32,820 bases of DNA. It comes from CAZKHG01 sp964552655. GTDB taxonomy: Bacteria > Bacteroidota > Bacteroidia > Bacteroidales > Tenuifilaceae. The notes beneath the pieces are model-generated. The model did not search any database, was not told the DNA's origin, and saw only the letters and a program-made list of their open reading frames with translations. How positions within the stretch are numbered: position 1 is the first letter of the stretch; each line of letters opens with the position of its first letter. This document shows, piece by piece, positions 10,101 to 17,591 of the stretch. The stretch is from NCBI GenBank assembly GCA_964552655.1, contig CAZKHG010000041.1, positions 1 through 32,820 of the forward strand, given 5' to 3'. The position numbers and the translations under genes were made by a program.

Positions 10101-11768
10101 ATAGTACACCTCAAAACCCACAGGTTTTATATCATCAGCATCGGCAGGGGCAGTCCATTTTAACTTGGCAAAGTCCTGCGCAATTCCAGCTAGTGTAAAA
10201 TCATTGATCTTATTTGGAGCAATAAGGTTATTGGTTGCTAAAGCAAGGGCTCCATCAATTGCCCCACTACCCATTTTTCCTATATAAAACTGATTTGCAG
10301 GAATTGTATCAAGGAATCTTGTACCGGTTAACAAGCGGTTCTTTAATTCGGCATTGGTAAAATTAGCACCACCAAATTTTGAAACAACAAGAGCTGCAAC
10401 ACCCGATACGTGTGGACAAGCCATAGAGGTTCCGTCCATAAAACCATATGCATCATTTTCCAGTGTACTCAATACCCCATTCTTGTACTCCGAATTTGGG
10501 CTCAGATTGACATTATCTTCAGATTGGCCTCCAGGTGCAGCTAAATCTACCCATGTGCCAAAATTTGAGTATGTTGTGATATGATTTGAAGCATTTAACG
10601 CAGCAACAGCAATACATGAAGGATAGTAACCCGGGTAACTTGAGTATTCCCATGAATTGTTGCCTGCAGCAAATATTACCACTCCGCCTTTCATCGGGCT
10701 GCCGGCATAACTACCTGCCTCAGCAATAAAGTAATCAATCGCATCAAGTACCGATTGCTCATAAACGTTGGGTTCTGAATAACCCCAGCTGTTCTGGGAA
10801 ATAACCGATCCCATATCGGCAGCATAAACATAAGAATCGGGTGTATTCCCCCAGCCAGTCCCACCAAGTATCTGACACGACATTATCCGAACACCATCGC
10901 CTTTTCCAGAACCACCTGCAATACCCGAAACACCAATTCCATTATTATTTACTGCACCAATGGTACCTGCAACATGCGTTCCGTGGTACATTGCATCTAC
11001 AGTACCTATGTTGCTGGCAAAATTAAACCCGTAAATATCATCCTTATAACCATTGCCATCATCATCAACGCCAGTAATACCATTCAATTCGGCTTCATTA
11101 ACCCACATTGCATCCTTTAAATCCTCATGTTTTACATCAACACCCTGATCGTGTATGGATACAATTACATTTTTTGATCCTTTTGCAATATTCCAAGCTT
11201 TATATGCATTAATATCTGCTCCGGGCTTACCACCTGATTGTCCGGTATTATTGTAGTGCCACTGTTTATATAGGTAAGGATCGTTAAAATATTCAGAGGT
11301 TGTTCCTTTCTCGGATTTTGAAAGGTAAACAGGTTTATTGCTCCCATCAATCAAAATTTTCTCTAAAATAGGTTCCGCTTTTAAAATCTCCTGTAGATTG
11401 GCATACTCTGCAACCACTTCATTGGATGAAGCTTTACTATTAAGGGTAACCTCATACCAAAGATTTAACCCATATTTTATGTGTTTCTCCTCAAATTTTG
11501 GAGAGTAAGGGAATACCCTTTTCATCTCTATGGCCGAGAATTTACTGTTAACTTTATCCAACTCCTGAATTCCTGTTGTGATTATCCCTTTCTCGCCAGT
11601 TTTATTTAACCTAATTGCTGAAGCTATACCAGGTTTTAACTTTATCCTGATAGTGCCCTGCAATTGTCCATTCTTATAACTCTGGCTATAAGAATTCAGA
11701 AGTCCGAAACATAGTAATACAAGAGTGAGAATTATTACCTTGATTTGCTCTGTGGAAAGTTTTTTCAT
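4149..11768 (-). CDS. Giant secreted subtilisin-like protease with T9SS sorting domain
   Basis: This is a 2539-residue exported serine protease. A signal peptide spans about residues 1-29 and a propeptide-like region about 35-145. A complete peptidase S8 domain covers about 165-515: Asp207 in HDQGVD, His262 in HGTHVAG, oxyanion Asn370 in AAGNN, and Ser448 in GTSMACPHVSG. A fibronectin III domain follows (about 518-621). Then come some 1600 residues of beta-rich modules of the ASPM/SPD-2/Hydin and choice-of-anchor type, with two visible internal duplications. Two cadherin/Ig-like domains precede a type A C-terminal sorting domain (about 2464-2539, opening VYPNPTKGELYI). T9SS would carry it over the outer membrane to the surface or medium. 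The substrate is not evident. The reading frame is intact over 7.6 kb. Confidence 0.93.
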   Translation of the reverse strand: MKKLSTEQIKVIILTLVLLCFGLLNSYSQSYKNGQLQGTIRIKLKPGIASAIRLNKTGEKGIITTGIQELDKVNSKFSAIEMKRVFPYSPKFEEKHIKYGLNLWYEVTLNSKASSNEVVAEYANLQEILKAEPILEKILIDGSNKPVYLSKSEKGTTSEYFNDPYLYKQWHYNNTGQSGGKPGADINAYKAWNIAKGSKNVIVSIHDQGVDVKHEDLKDAMWVNEAELNGITGVDDDGNGYKDDIYGFNFASNIGTVDAMYHGTHVAGTIGAVNNNGIGVSGIAGGSGKGDGVRIMSCQILGGTGWGNTPDSYVYAADMGSVISQNSWGYSEPNVYEQSVLDAIDYFIAEAGSYAGSPMKGGVVIFAAGNNSWEYSSYPGYYPSCIAVAALNASNHITTYSNFGTWVDLAAPGGQSEDNVNLSPNSEYKNGVLSTLENDAYGFMDGTSMACPHVSGVAALVVSKFGGANFTNAELKNRLLTGTRFLDTIPANQFYIGKMGSGAIDGALALATNNLIAPNKINDFTLAGIAQDFAKLKWTAPADADDIKPVGFEVYYSTQEITLSNIQTAKVVKLNSRLEAGSPDSVEVTYLKPLTKYYFVVRAVDRWGNKSELSNQVIGTTNAGPDAQIDPVTSSLDFVVDIIQNPQQELTFNLLNNGEGLLKWEATTHHKYAYPSSLKKVNYPQVQTSHHTNGKNISTSQAREASRPVAYAIDNPTYDEMSYLNPNSWNLWVVGETDSTYTNSSATRFKVSNPEGFNLTNIYAFLVHKETTGPVILEVYEGMNIDDAKVVYRQEVTYTSDYGYTPINLGERLFFEQDKYFWIVFHVPSLNKYPLGAGLETNKDDSKNCYYSSNLGKTWTGFEDVYYDNQLVWAVYAISQYKNIDQYIILSPTSGSIAANSSAVISASVDASNMMNGDYSAKIAINTNETDEPLIGLPVTLSISGHKPIIKTGRRIDAGGVLVGGEKTFEVKMQNTGLGRFKFEPYGYDSNWNSIFFNISNPQFSYYSGLNSYFDAKTEQTIKFNFKPTQTGNISAIVTMQDDKGNTYSFELFGYGIDPPVMNISPAENTFTNLAIGDLITGQFSISNTGKYPLDYFVPAFADGSNMDEIPANVHKFGYTKSTNPEGLNPSPAFIWTDISTTGTDITKQLDDEYSKRFTQVDIGFEFPFFGKNETSVYISRYSTLSFDTEGYIWSTNPLRYKWEGLPDRIISATGFATDVENGGHIYYQRFTDKFIVQWENVPASGIGSATYQAVLHDNGNINIYIKDLTPDSWASLESFCYSAYIGIEDQTKNDGLLVHDYNNQDNSVITNGSAVEFVSPGQGLFTTLTNPFGTVQPGESASLEYTIKTENLNVAEYSEKLVVISNDPLNNPGLHTVNFDITSGGNPKVIQSATVLNFGKVFQTDTKTETFFIANTGKAPVNLFSVTFVNGNYTLDGTFLQVLKPGRSNFYTIKINSDNLGVFNDILTITTDEPATYQINLTGEIIEAPQISTSITNINETLVSGDSKTVALKVSNGGNHDLDFAPVGNSWMNISEKTTTKQVPVIPNYTYNFKSSKDAGGPTFSWIEIAEPQNIVTVGDPWSGENPWSAKINLPFTFNFYGNEYNYLYVGYNGLIGFEPEQELLVFGGEAIPNVEAPNNFIAALYGFIGQSWIKEYPKTGHYVYSDEEKVIIEFCDFNTGFGMTGPMSIQIIIFKTGNIRFQYKMHYETDADLITPFGVIGVENIDGTEGVQIANRTYINRNQLAYELFPVKKYIIPAGESKEFDVTLSAMELFAGQYNDELKLINNAPQSQGLSIPVNLTVSGSADIVYPDSVGLGDLMVVETPESWVSPFKVYSKEFNIENKGTAKAEIFSFDLSKMNSSKVYAYTKGVDWFGNPIWQWIDVAYLPETDWNTWLPIPLYLQPKSSMKFMVEITPVSADQVRDTLTIITDQGTYPVALAADAYLPPVIGVEIDTIRVYAQTKTLFETKSMHIDNLFGGYDLNYSLNIDYLRGVTTDNSIAVSSEKSNVITPVLQKQDVVQSKNSSKSSKDGFNRVLSYENATAIDSKLGYGGSSPFYTLTAFRAPDDGFNLTHVQTWYVPGEWLNSKIKVQVYAGSSDIYKAKLINSQIFEYSVTSADNIGQLITIPLEKNLLFYPNEYFFVVIGYESGANFPQGVVTMPSVINNRYLYGSGNGVWYDLTSAGASLQQYGWVVRALEEQYQSAVWVSLASSQTGTIPAGSAKEVSLDFKAGYSNPGENIAKLVISSNDPYKSKKTVTLILDLNQGPKFEIEKTALSVKENEILKFKVIAKDKEGDNFSMNFKTPQPFISTSFANDTLDISCSPTYDDAGVYTLVVEAEDALGNKSEASILLTVQNVNRAPVIVNPIGNKEFSYSETPYFLLSAIIADPDDDQLVYSVTSSNESVLKIYMANDAVIFTVKSSGTTTITITGTDGEGLSVSHTFSIAIWPTAVDQVVSDNIHVYPNPTKGELYIMLPNGISLGSVVKITNLIGETILEQTISYTTDKLYLDLSEFSNGVYLITFKNGNSDKIAKIIKY

Positions 11769-11795
11769 AGGATTATGATTTTTGTTTAGGATTTT

Positions 11796-11987
11796 TCACT
11801 TTTTCTGATCTCTTTTAGTTATATCATCAAGATTATCAAGCAATTTTCTTAATGCTTCATTTTCATGTTGCCGTTGTAATATTTTTACAATTATCTCCAG
11901 GTCTTTTTCAGTTTTAGTTATACCATCATTGTCCTGCTGAAAAACAGATAATCCATCAGTAGTCTTTTTCTTAGTTTTTCGCTTCAT
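11796..11987 (-). CDS. Small charged hypothetical protein upstream of the protease
   Basis: This 63-residue ORF begins at the ATG at 11987 (MKRKTKKKTTDG). An in-frame ATG at 12014 adds nine hydrophobic residues (MLFYNINLI) and seems less likely. The protein has a basic N-terminus and an amphipathic, Glu/Lys/Leu-rich helix over about residues 27-63, consistent with a helical or coiled-coil segment. There is no signal peptide or membrane segment. It ends 27 bases before the protease start on the same strand, so it may lead the same transcript. No family was recognised. It could be a leader peptide, a small regulator or a chance ORF. Confidence 0.45.
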   Translation of the reverse strand: MKRKTKKKTTDGLSVFQQDNDGITKTEKDLEIIVKILQRQHENEALRKLLDNLDDITKRDQKK

Positions 11988-12212
11988 AATCAAATTGATG
12001 TTATAGAAAAGCAAAGATTGATGATTGCTCTCAAGACTTTTTAGTAATAAGGCTGGATAAATACTGTACGATTATATAAAATGCCCTAGAAAAAATCATA
12101 CAATACAGAAAATGACCTGAGCAAAACCCCTACAGGCCATCTGCAAAATATTAAATCACAATCTATTACCTAATTAAGATTATGAAACCAGGGAATGAAT
12201 GGAAATGGTTAA

Positions 12213-13823
12213 TTACAAATTGAGCAGGAAATTTACTAGGTTGACTTCCTGGTTGGTTATACCCAACTTTTTTCTAAGGCGATATCTTGCAGTTTCTAGG
12301 CTATTTATGCTTTGACCAGTTATGGAAGCAATATCCTTTGAGGTCATATTTAGCCTGAGGAAAGCTGCCAGCTTGATTTCTGATGGGGTTAAATCCGGGA
12401 ATCTAGCTTTTAGATTTTTATAAAAATCTTCATGAACACTTTGGAAACGGAGCTCAAACTCCTCCCAAACTTCATGGTCCGTGATAGATTGGAGATCAAA
12501 TATGATTTTTTGAATTGATTCCCTGTTATCATCTGTGAATTTCCCTTTAAGTGCTAATAACCGTTGTGTTATACTATCAATCAGCTCATTCTTCTTGAGC
12601 ATGTACATCACATTGGTGGTTAACTCCTTGTTTTTTATTAGCATATCCTTTTCCAGCTTCTCTTTCTCTAACCTGATGCGTTTATTCCGGCTTTTGCTAA
12701 GGAAAAACAGCAAGCTGAGAATAATCAATCCAAGCAGTAGGGATGAGGATACAAAAATTAACCGAAACCGTACTTTCTGATCTTTCACCTCTTTCTCCTT
12801 ATTTGCAATTTCGTAATCATATTGTAATTGCAACCGCGCTATTTCATTGTATTTTTTATCGTTAAGGAGGCTGTCGCTAAGGAATTTGTACTGTTTATAG
12901 TAGTATAGTGCTTTTTGGTAGTCAGGAATTAATTCGTAAACCTCGGATAACATCATAAAAGCATTCTGGGAGGTAAGAAAAGTTTTAGTTTTCTGGCTAA
13001 TTTCCAAAGCTTTGTTAGCGCATTCAATTGCACTCATTAAATTCTTCTTTTCCTTATAGTACAACGCTAAAAAAACATAGGACTTGGCTATACCAAACTG
13101 ATCATTTATTCTTTTTCTAAACTCAATGGATTCATTCAAGTACGAATAAGCCTTGTCTAAATTCCCCATTTCGATTTCCAGCTTTCCAAGGTTGTTGGTT
13201 ATAACACCAAAAACCTCATTATCTGAATTTTTAGCAAGATTATATGCCTTTATGTAATACTCCTCGCTGGTTTTATAATCTTTCTTTGTTTCATAAATAT
13301 TGCCAATACTATTATAGATAACAGGGTACTGATACTGAAGATTCTTTGCTGATGTTTTGTAAATGTTTTTCTCATAGTAACCCAATGCTTTAAAATAGTA
13401 TTCCAATGCTTCATCAAATTGTTGCAGCCTGTCTTTTAATACCCCTAAGTTATGGTACGTTTGAAAAATAAAGTTTTTATCATTCAGTTGTTCGGCAATT
13501 CTTAGGCTTAATAAGTAATTATTCAGAGCCTCATCGTATCGCCCAATAAATAGAAGGTTATTTCCAAGCGATGAATAGGAATGAAGCTGAAGTTTTTTAT
13601 TTTCGAGTGATTTAGCTAATTCCAGTGCTTTTTCAGAGTAGTTTACTGCCTCAATATAGTTATGCTTAGAATGCAAAGAGGCTATTTCAAGCAAAATCTT
13701 AACTTTAGATGTATCAGAGTTCGCATTCTTTAATAGAATGGTTAAGCTATCCAGTTTAACCTGATTTTGTGCAAAAGCAGATACTGTAAAAAAAATTAAA
13801 AATATTGTTGATTTATACCGCAT
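12213..13823 (-). CDS. TPR-repeat membrane regulator with C-terminal LuxR-type HTH
   Basis: This 536-residue protein has a signal peptide (about 1-19, ending AFAQ) and at least six tetratricopeptide repeats over about 40-330 (for example the GRYDEALNNYLLSL and KDYKTSEEYYIKAY units). A transmembrane helix (about 354-376) and a coiled-coil (about 377-420) follow. The C-terminal helix-turn-helix (about 475-525) reads LTPSEIKLAAFLRLNMTSKD and continues to a YRLRKKLGI recognition helix. This layout is common in Bacteroidota: a periplasmic TPR sensor tethered to a cytoplasmic DNA-binding domain, with no kinase. It precedes the small ORF and protease on the same strand and is a candidate regulator of them, which is inferred from position only. 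Confidence 0.88.
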   Translation of the reverse strand: MRYKSTIFLIFFTVSAFAQNQVKLDSLTILLKNANSDTSKVKILLEIASLHSKHNYIEAVNYSEKALELAKSLENKKLQLHSYSSLGNNLLFIGRYDEALNNYLLSLRIAEQLNDKNFIFQTYHNLGVLKDRLQQFDEALEYYFKALGYYEKNIYKTSAKNLQYQYPVIYNSIGNIYETKKDYKTSEEYYIKAYNLAKNSDNEVFGVITNNLGKLEIEMGNLDKAYSYLNESIEFRKRINDQFGIAKSYVFLALYYKEKKNLMSAIECANKALEISQKTKTFLTSQNAFMMLSEVYELIPDYQKALYYYKQYKFLSDSLLNDKKYNEIARLQLQYDYEIANKEKEVKDQKVRFRLIFVSSSLLLGLIILSLLFFLSKSRNKRIRLEKEKLEKDMLIKNKELTTNVMYMLKKNELIDSITQRLLALKGKFTDDNRESIQKIIFDLQSITDHEVWEEFELRFQSVHEDFYKNLKARFPDLTPSEIKLAAFLRLNMTSKDIASITGQSINSLETARYRLRKKLGITNQEVNLVNFLLNL

Positions 13824-13840
13824 TAACCTGCCATTTTCTC

Positions 13841-13848
13841 CAAATGTA
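13841..13848 (-). promoter_or_regulatory. Putative -7 box of the TPR-HTH regulator gene
   Basis: Minus-strand TACATTTG matches TAnnTTTG and lies 17 bases before the regulator ATG. No clear TTTG was found at the -33 distance. Confidence 0.35.
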
Positions 13849-13893
13849 AAAAATATATAACATTTGCATAGAAATAATTAACATTTAAAAATG

Positions 13894-13928
13894 AAAATAC
13901 CCGAAAACATTGAATTTTCGGGTATTTT
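13894..13928. terminator. Intrinsic terminator after ppk2
   Basis: A perfect 14-base stem (AAAATACCCGAAAA at 13894-13907, TTTTCGGGTATTTT at 13915-13928) closes a 7-base loop, 21 bases after the ppk2 stop on the minus strand. It is symmetrical and could work in either direction. It separates ppk2 from the regulator gene. Confidence 0.85.
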
Positions 13929-13949
13929 AACTTGAAGTTATTTATATAG

Positions 13950-14849
13950 CTAATACACTTCCGGAACAAAATTCTGATCAGTAATTGGTGGTCGGACATA
14001 GGAGTTATCCACTTTTCTGGGTTTCAGTTTGATGGGTTCCGGGGTCAAATCCTCATAAGGGATCATACTGAGCAGATGTCGGATACAATTGAGCCTTGCC
14101 CGTTTCTTATCGTCTGCATGCACAACCCACCAGGGTGCCTGTTTAATATCACAGTGGGCAAACATCTCATCTTTTGCTTTAGAGTACTCAACCCATCTGT
14201 CTCTTGATTCAACATCCATCGGGCTTAGTTTCCAGCGCTTGGTTGGATCCTCAATTCTTTCGCGAAACCTCTTCTCCTGCTCAGAGTCGCTCACTGAAAA
14301 CCAGTATTTGATAAGGAGAATACCTGACCGGACAAGCATCCGCTCAAATTCAGGACATGAACGCAGAAATTCAAGGTATTCCTCCTCTGTGCAAAATCCC
14401 ATTACCTTTTCAACGCCAGCTCTGTTGTACCAGCTGCGATCGAACAGAACCATCTCACCTGCAGCAGGTAGATGAGGTATATATCGCTGGAAATACCATT
14501 GGGTTTTCTCCTTCTCGGTTGGAACACCAAGGGCAACTATTCTGCTATACCTGGGATTTAGCCGTTCAGTGATGGTTTTAATAACACCCCCTTTGCCGGC
14601 AGCATCGCGCCCTTCGAAAATCAGTACAACCTTAAGTTTTTTAAACTTAACCCATTCAAGGAACTTAACCAGCTCTATATGCAATCGGTTTAACTCTTCC
14701 TCGTAGAATTTCTTATCCAGCTTCTCCTTCTTGCATTCCACCAGCTCGTAGTGCTGACTTGGCATAAGCTTTGAATCACCTTTTTCGATCACATGATCGT
14801 GGTGTTTCTCCTTTTTTCCACCCTTTTTGTCCTTTTCATGCTTTGACAT
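13950..14849 (-). CDS. ppk2: Polyphosphate kinase 2 (PPK2 family)
   Basis: This 299-residue PPK2 phosphorylates a nucleoside diphosphate (or monophosphate, depending on class) with polyphosphate. Visible motifs are the Walker A segment EGRDAAGKGG (about 79-88), Walker B/catalytic FDRSWYNRAGVEKVMGFC (from about 136), and the lid-type ERIEDPTKRWKLSPMD. The C-terminal HADDKKRARLNCIRHLL is also typical. The N-terminal 25 residues are very rich in Lys, His and Asp and are probably disordered. Length and single-domain layout fit class I (NDP-phosphorylating) enzymes; class assignment is from length and motif impression only. It is expected to be cytoplasmic. It has its own terminator and diverges from the wzz-like gene, so it is probably monocistronic. 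Confidence 0.93.
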   Translation of the reverse strand: MSKHEKDKKGGKKEKHHDHVIEKGDSKLMPSQHYELVECKKEKLDKKFYEEELNRLHIELVKFLEWVKFKKLKVVLIFEGRDAAGKGGVIKTITERLNPRYSRIVALGVPTEKEKTQWYFQRYIPHLPAAGEMVLFDRSWYNRAGVEKVMGFCTEEEYLEFLRSCPEFERMLVRSGILLIKYWFSVSDSEQEKRFRERIEDPTKRWKLSPMDVESRDRWVEYSKAKDEMFAHCDIKQAPWWVVHADDKKRARLNCIRHLLSMIPYEDLTPEPIKLKPRKVDNSYVRPPITDQNFVPEVY

Positions 14850-15023
14850 AACGGTAATGTGTTTAGGTTGTATTTTGAATATAAAATATATTCTGATGAA
14901 ATTTAAGAAAAAAGTTTGAATAGCAAGAAATTATTAAAAAGTTTTTAGCAAAAAAACGAAAGCAAGAAGAGAATGTTGATGGAATTGTCAGAACCTTTTG
15001 AGTTTCAAACGCTGTATCTTAAA

Positions 15024-15051
15024 TTCTGGATTCTGATTTCTGATTTCTGAT
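15024..15051 (+). repeat. Four tandem 7-base repeats before the wzz-like promoter
   Basis: TTCTGGA is followed by three exact TTCTGAT units (15031-15051). The array ends one base before the putative -33 TTG of the wzz-like gene. Such arrays can bind a regulator or vary in copy number. Confidence 0.7.
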
Positions 15052-15052
15052 C

Positions 15053-15082
15053 TTGGGTAATAAAAATTAAATACTACTTTTG
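15053..15082 (+). promoter_or_regulatory. Putative Bacteroidota-type promoter of the wzz-like gene
   Basis: TTG (15053-15055) is followed after 19 bases by TACTTTTG (15075-15082), an exact TAnnTTTG. The -7 box ends 22 bases before the ATG at 15105. Spacing and position match the Bacteroidota -33/-7 promoter type. Confidence 0.6.
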
Positions 15083-15104
15083 TAAGTCTTTAAAAAATAC
15101 CTTT

Positions 15105-16121
15105 ATGGAAGAGATTAAAAACACCGAACAAACCAATAAACCAAGACCATCAGACGAAATTGATCTGATTGAACTTTTCTCGAGAATGGGTCGAGGGATT
15201 AAGAATTTCTTTTATGCTATCTTCAAGTACCTTTTCGATTTTCTGTTTTACACAGTTAAATTCTTTTACAAAAACGCCATTCCCATTGGGGGTTTCACCT
15301 TTGCGGGTTTTGTTGCCGGGACCATTATATACTATGTTTCCGATAAAGAGTACTCCTCCGAAATGGTTGCCTCCAGCAACTCCCTGAGAAACGACGAAAT
15401 GATTAACTATATCAATAAACTTGATGAATTGTGTAAGACCGAGAATTACACCGGGCTTGGAAAATATCTTGATATGGACTCACTAAATGCCTCAAAAATT
15501 AAATACATAAAGGCTCTTTGGGCATTTGATAGAAACCGTGATAATTTGCCAGATTATGTTGATTATTCGGGTAGGTATGACATAAGAGCTAACGATACCA
15601 TTCAAAGAAGATTATGGGACAGATTTTATGTTAGGGCTGTAGTTACTGATGATGATATATTCAACAGAATGAAAGACGGTCTGTATAAGTATATTTATTC
15701 CAATCAATATGTTCAGGAAACAAATAATATTCGAAAAAAACAGCAAGCTGAGATGATTAAAGAAATTGATAATGAGATAAAAAAGTTGGATAGTCTCCAA
15801 AAATATGAATATTTTAATCAAAACCGAATTATGCCTCAGGTTGGGGCTAACCAAATGGTACTATTTACTGAAAAAGACCGAAGACTTTACCACAAGGATA
15901 TATTTACCCTTGTTGAACAACGACAGGATTTAGAAACAAAACTCACTGTAAGAAAAGATCCAATAACAATAATTCAGGATTTTACACCCATGAATAAGGT
16001 TGAAAATACAATATTTACCTATTTATTAAAATTCAGTATTATTGGATTCTTATTAGGATCACTTATAATATTTATATGGTTATATGGCAGAAAAATACAT
16101 AAAACTCTTTTAGAAGAATAA
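15105..16121 (+). CDS. Wzz-like polysaccharide chain-length determinant protein
   Basis: This 338-residue inner-membrane protein has the polysaccharide co-polymerase layout. It has a cytoplasmic N-terminus, a first membrane helix (about 58-78, after IPIGGFTF), a periplasmic domain of about 225 residues with a helical stretch (about 190-225), and a second helix near the C-terminus (about 306-329). There is no Walker motif or tyrosine-kinase domain, so it is Wzz-type rather than Wzc-type. Residues 32-56 form an extra aromatic-rich amphipathic stretch (KNFFYAIFKYLFDFLFYTV) before the first helix. It would set chain length together with the polymerase. It converges on the minus-strand glycan gene series, with a shared terminator. 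Confidence 0.78.
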   Translation: MEEIKNTEQTNKPRPSDEIDLIELFSRMGRGIKNFFYAIFKYLFDFLFYTVKFFYKNAIPIGGFTFAGFVAGTIIYYVSDKEYSSEMVASSNSLRNDEMINYINKLDELCKTENYTGLGKYLDMDSLNASKIKYIKALWAFDRNRDNLPDYVDYSGRYDIRANDTIQRRLWDRFYVRAVVTDDDIFNRMKDGLYKYIYSNQYVQETNNIRKKQQAEMIKEIDNEIKKLDSLQKYEYFNQNRIMPQVGANQMVLFTEKDRRLYHKDIFTLVEQRQDLETKLTVRKDPITIIQDFTPMNKVENTIFTYLLKFSIIGFLLGSLIIFIWLYGRKIHKTLLEE

Positions 16122-16122
16122 A

Positions 16123-16145
16123 AAAAGCGGGCAGTGCCCGCTTTT
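16123..16145. terminator. Bidirectional terminator between wzz-like gene and glycan gene series
   Basis: A perfect 10-base stem AAAAGCGGGC/GCCCGCTTTT with a 3-base loop (AGT) starts two bases after the stop of the wzz-like gene. It is 20 bases from the stop of the convergent ligase gene. A and T runs flank it on both sides. Confidence 0.92.
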
Positions 16146-16165
16146 CTTATTTCGGTGCCAGAAAA

Positions 16166-17452
16166 TCAGTCTCGATGATTAGCTTCAAGGGTTAGGAGTA
16201 AACTCAAGAAAAACCCGAAAAACATCACCCCGGCAATTCGCTCCAGTATTGATTCAAACATAAAATTTGTCCCTACAATCAATATAAATGAAATTAATAA
16301 AAAGTTCCTGTCCTTTAATGATTTCTGCAAAGTTGAAATAACCAGCAATAATAGTAGTAAAAGGCCTACCAAACCCAGCGCAACCAATGTTTCCAAAAAT
16401 TGATTATGAGCATTAAATTGATACTCATACGCATAAGTGATCCCCTTCTTCTTGTAACCCTCCTGTAACGCCTGTTTGGAGTCACCTATACCATATCCAA
16501 TCAACCAGTGATTTTTCATAACATCAGGTATTGATTGCCATATATTGATACGAATTAAAGTTTCACCTATCAACTTTTTTTCCAGAGCATTATCATCTAC
16601 AACTGATGATGCCTGTTCAACACCTAAACCCTTTAAGAGAATAGAAAACCTGGAATTATTCAGCGCAAAAACAGAGATCATTAAAATAATCACACCAAAT
16701 ATTAATAAACTAGTTAGCATACTTGTTCTCTTGAAGTATAACCATAGCAAACCCAGTATTAAAACAAGAGCACCCGTTACTACACCTGCCCTGGAAGAAA
16801 GCAAAATAATCATAATGATGAATAACAATATCAATGATGCATATCCAACTTTTTCTTTATAGCTATGGTAGTTACCTCTCTTAATAAGGTGAAAGAGTAT
16901 GGCAATACCCATCGCATAGAACATTGATAAATAGGTTGGGTGTTGGTGAATGGCTAGACGTTGATGAAAATAGTAATTTTCCCAGGGAACATTCACCGGG
17001 GTTGGATTAAATACCAGCCCGTTAAATGTGTAACCAATTGAATTATAAGTTGCATTCAGCAAATATAATGCTGATACTACTATTAAACCTAAAACAAATG
17101 CCCAAAGTATTTTTTTTATAAAAGGGAATAGCTTATCCCTAGTGGTTAAAAAAATTAGAGGGAACAATACAAATGCAAGTTTTTGAACTACATCGTTGAA
17201 ACCGCGGGTATGATCAGAAGAGTATAAAAGGCTTATCACGTGGAGTAACCAAAATAAAATCAAACCTATCAACTCTTTGTTCTGGTTAATATCTGGTTTG
17301 GAATTCCACCAGATTCCGCTAATGAACCATAGAATGCATAAAATGTTGAAGAAAATAATTGTCAAGTGAAGACTAATTGGTAAAAGAAAAACCATTACCA
17401 ACAGTGAGTAGTATAAACCCAACTTCGATAAACCTGAAATTCTGGAAATCAT
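16166..17452 (-). CDS. O-antigen ligase/polymerase family membrane protein
   Basis: This 428-residue polytopic protein has about ten to eleven hydrophobic segments. It has a long periplasmic loop between about residues 255 and 345, where Wzy_C/WaaL-type proteins place catalytic residues. HQHPTYLSMF and FNAHNQFLETLVALGL are the family signatures. Such proteins either polymerise lipid-linked repeat units (Wzy) or transfer the finished glycan to a lipid or protein acceptor (WaaL, PglL). Sequence alone does not decide between these. It is last in the minus-strand series and faces the Wzz-like gene, which favours a Wzy role. The gap to the preceding gene is 139 bases, so it may have its own promoter. 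Confidence 0.85.
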   Translation of the reverse strand: MISRISGLSKLGLYYSLLVMVFLLPISLHLTIIFFNILCILWFISGIWWNSKPDINQNKELIGLILFWLLHVISLLYSSDHTRGFNDVVQKLAFVLFPLIFLTTRDKLFPFIKKILWAFVLGLIVVSALYLLNATYNSIGYTFNGLVFNPTPVNVPWENYYFHQRLAIHQHPTYLSMFYAMGIAILFHLIKRGNYHSYKEKVGYASLILLFIIMIILLSSRAGVVTGALVLILGLLWLYFKRTSMLTSLLIFGVIILMISVFALNNSRFSILLKGLGVEQASSVVDDNALEKKLIGETLIRINIWQSIPDVMKNHWLIGYGIGDSKQALQEGYKKKGITYAYEYQFNAHNQFLETLVALGLVGLLLLLLLVISTLQKSLKDRNFLLISFILIVGTNFMFESILERIAGVMFFGFFLSLLLTLEANHRD

Positions 17453-17495
17453 TTCATTTCTTTTTTAATCGCTAAATATGTTGATAATTAAAATT

Positions 17496-17539
17496 ATATG
17501 TTTTTTGAACCCTATTCAATAAAATGGAATAAAACATAT
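17496..17539. repeat. Inverted repeat upstream of the ligase/polymerase gene
   Basis: ATATGTTTT (17496-17504) is complementary to AAAACATAT (17531-17539), and a smaller TTGAA/TTCAA pair lies inside. It sits in the 139-base gap before the ligase gene. It could be an operator or an RNA stem. Confidence 0.4.
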
Positions 17540-17591
17540 TGATAATTTACGGAGTGAACATGAATGTTGATATAGTAGAAACCCGATGAAT

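Noticed and set aside
12066..12130. Imperfect direct (AAAATGnCCT) and inverted (GTACGATT/AATCATAC) repeats before the small ORF
   Set aside because: They are short and AT-rich, so they could easily arise by chance; they are too weak to list as an operator.
14089..14475. 128-codon open frame on the plus strand
   Set aside because: It lies wholly antisense to the well-supported ppk2 gene, and its translation has no recognisable motif.
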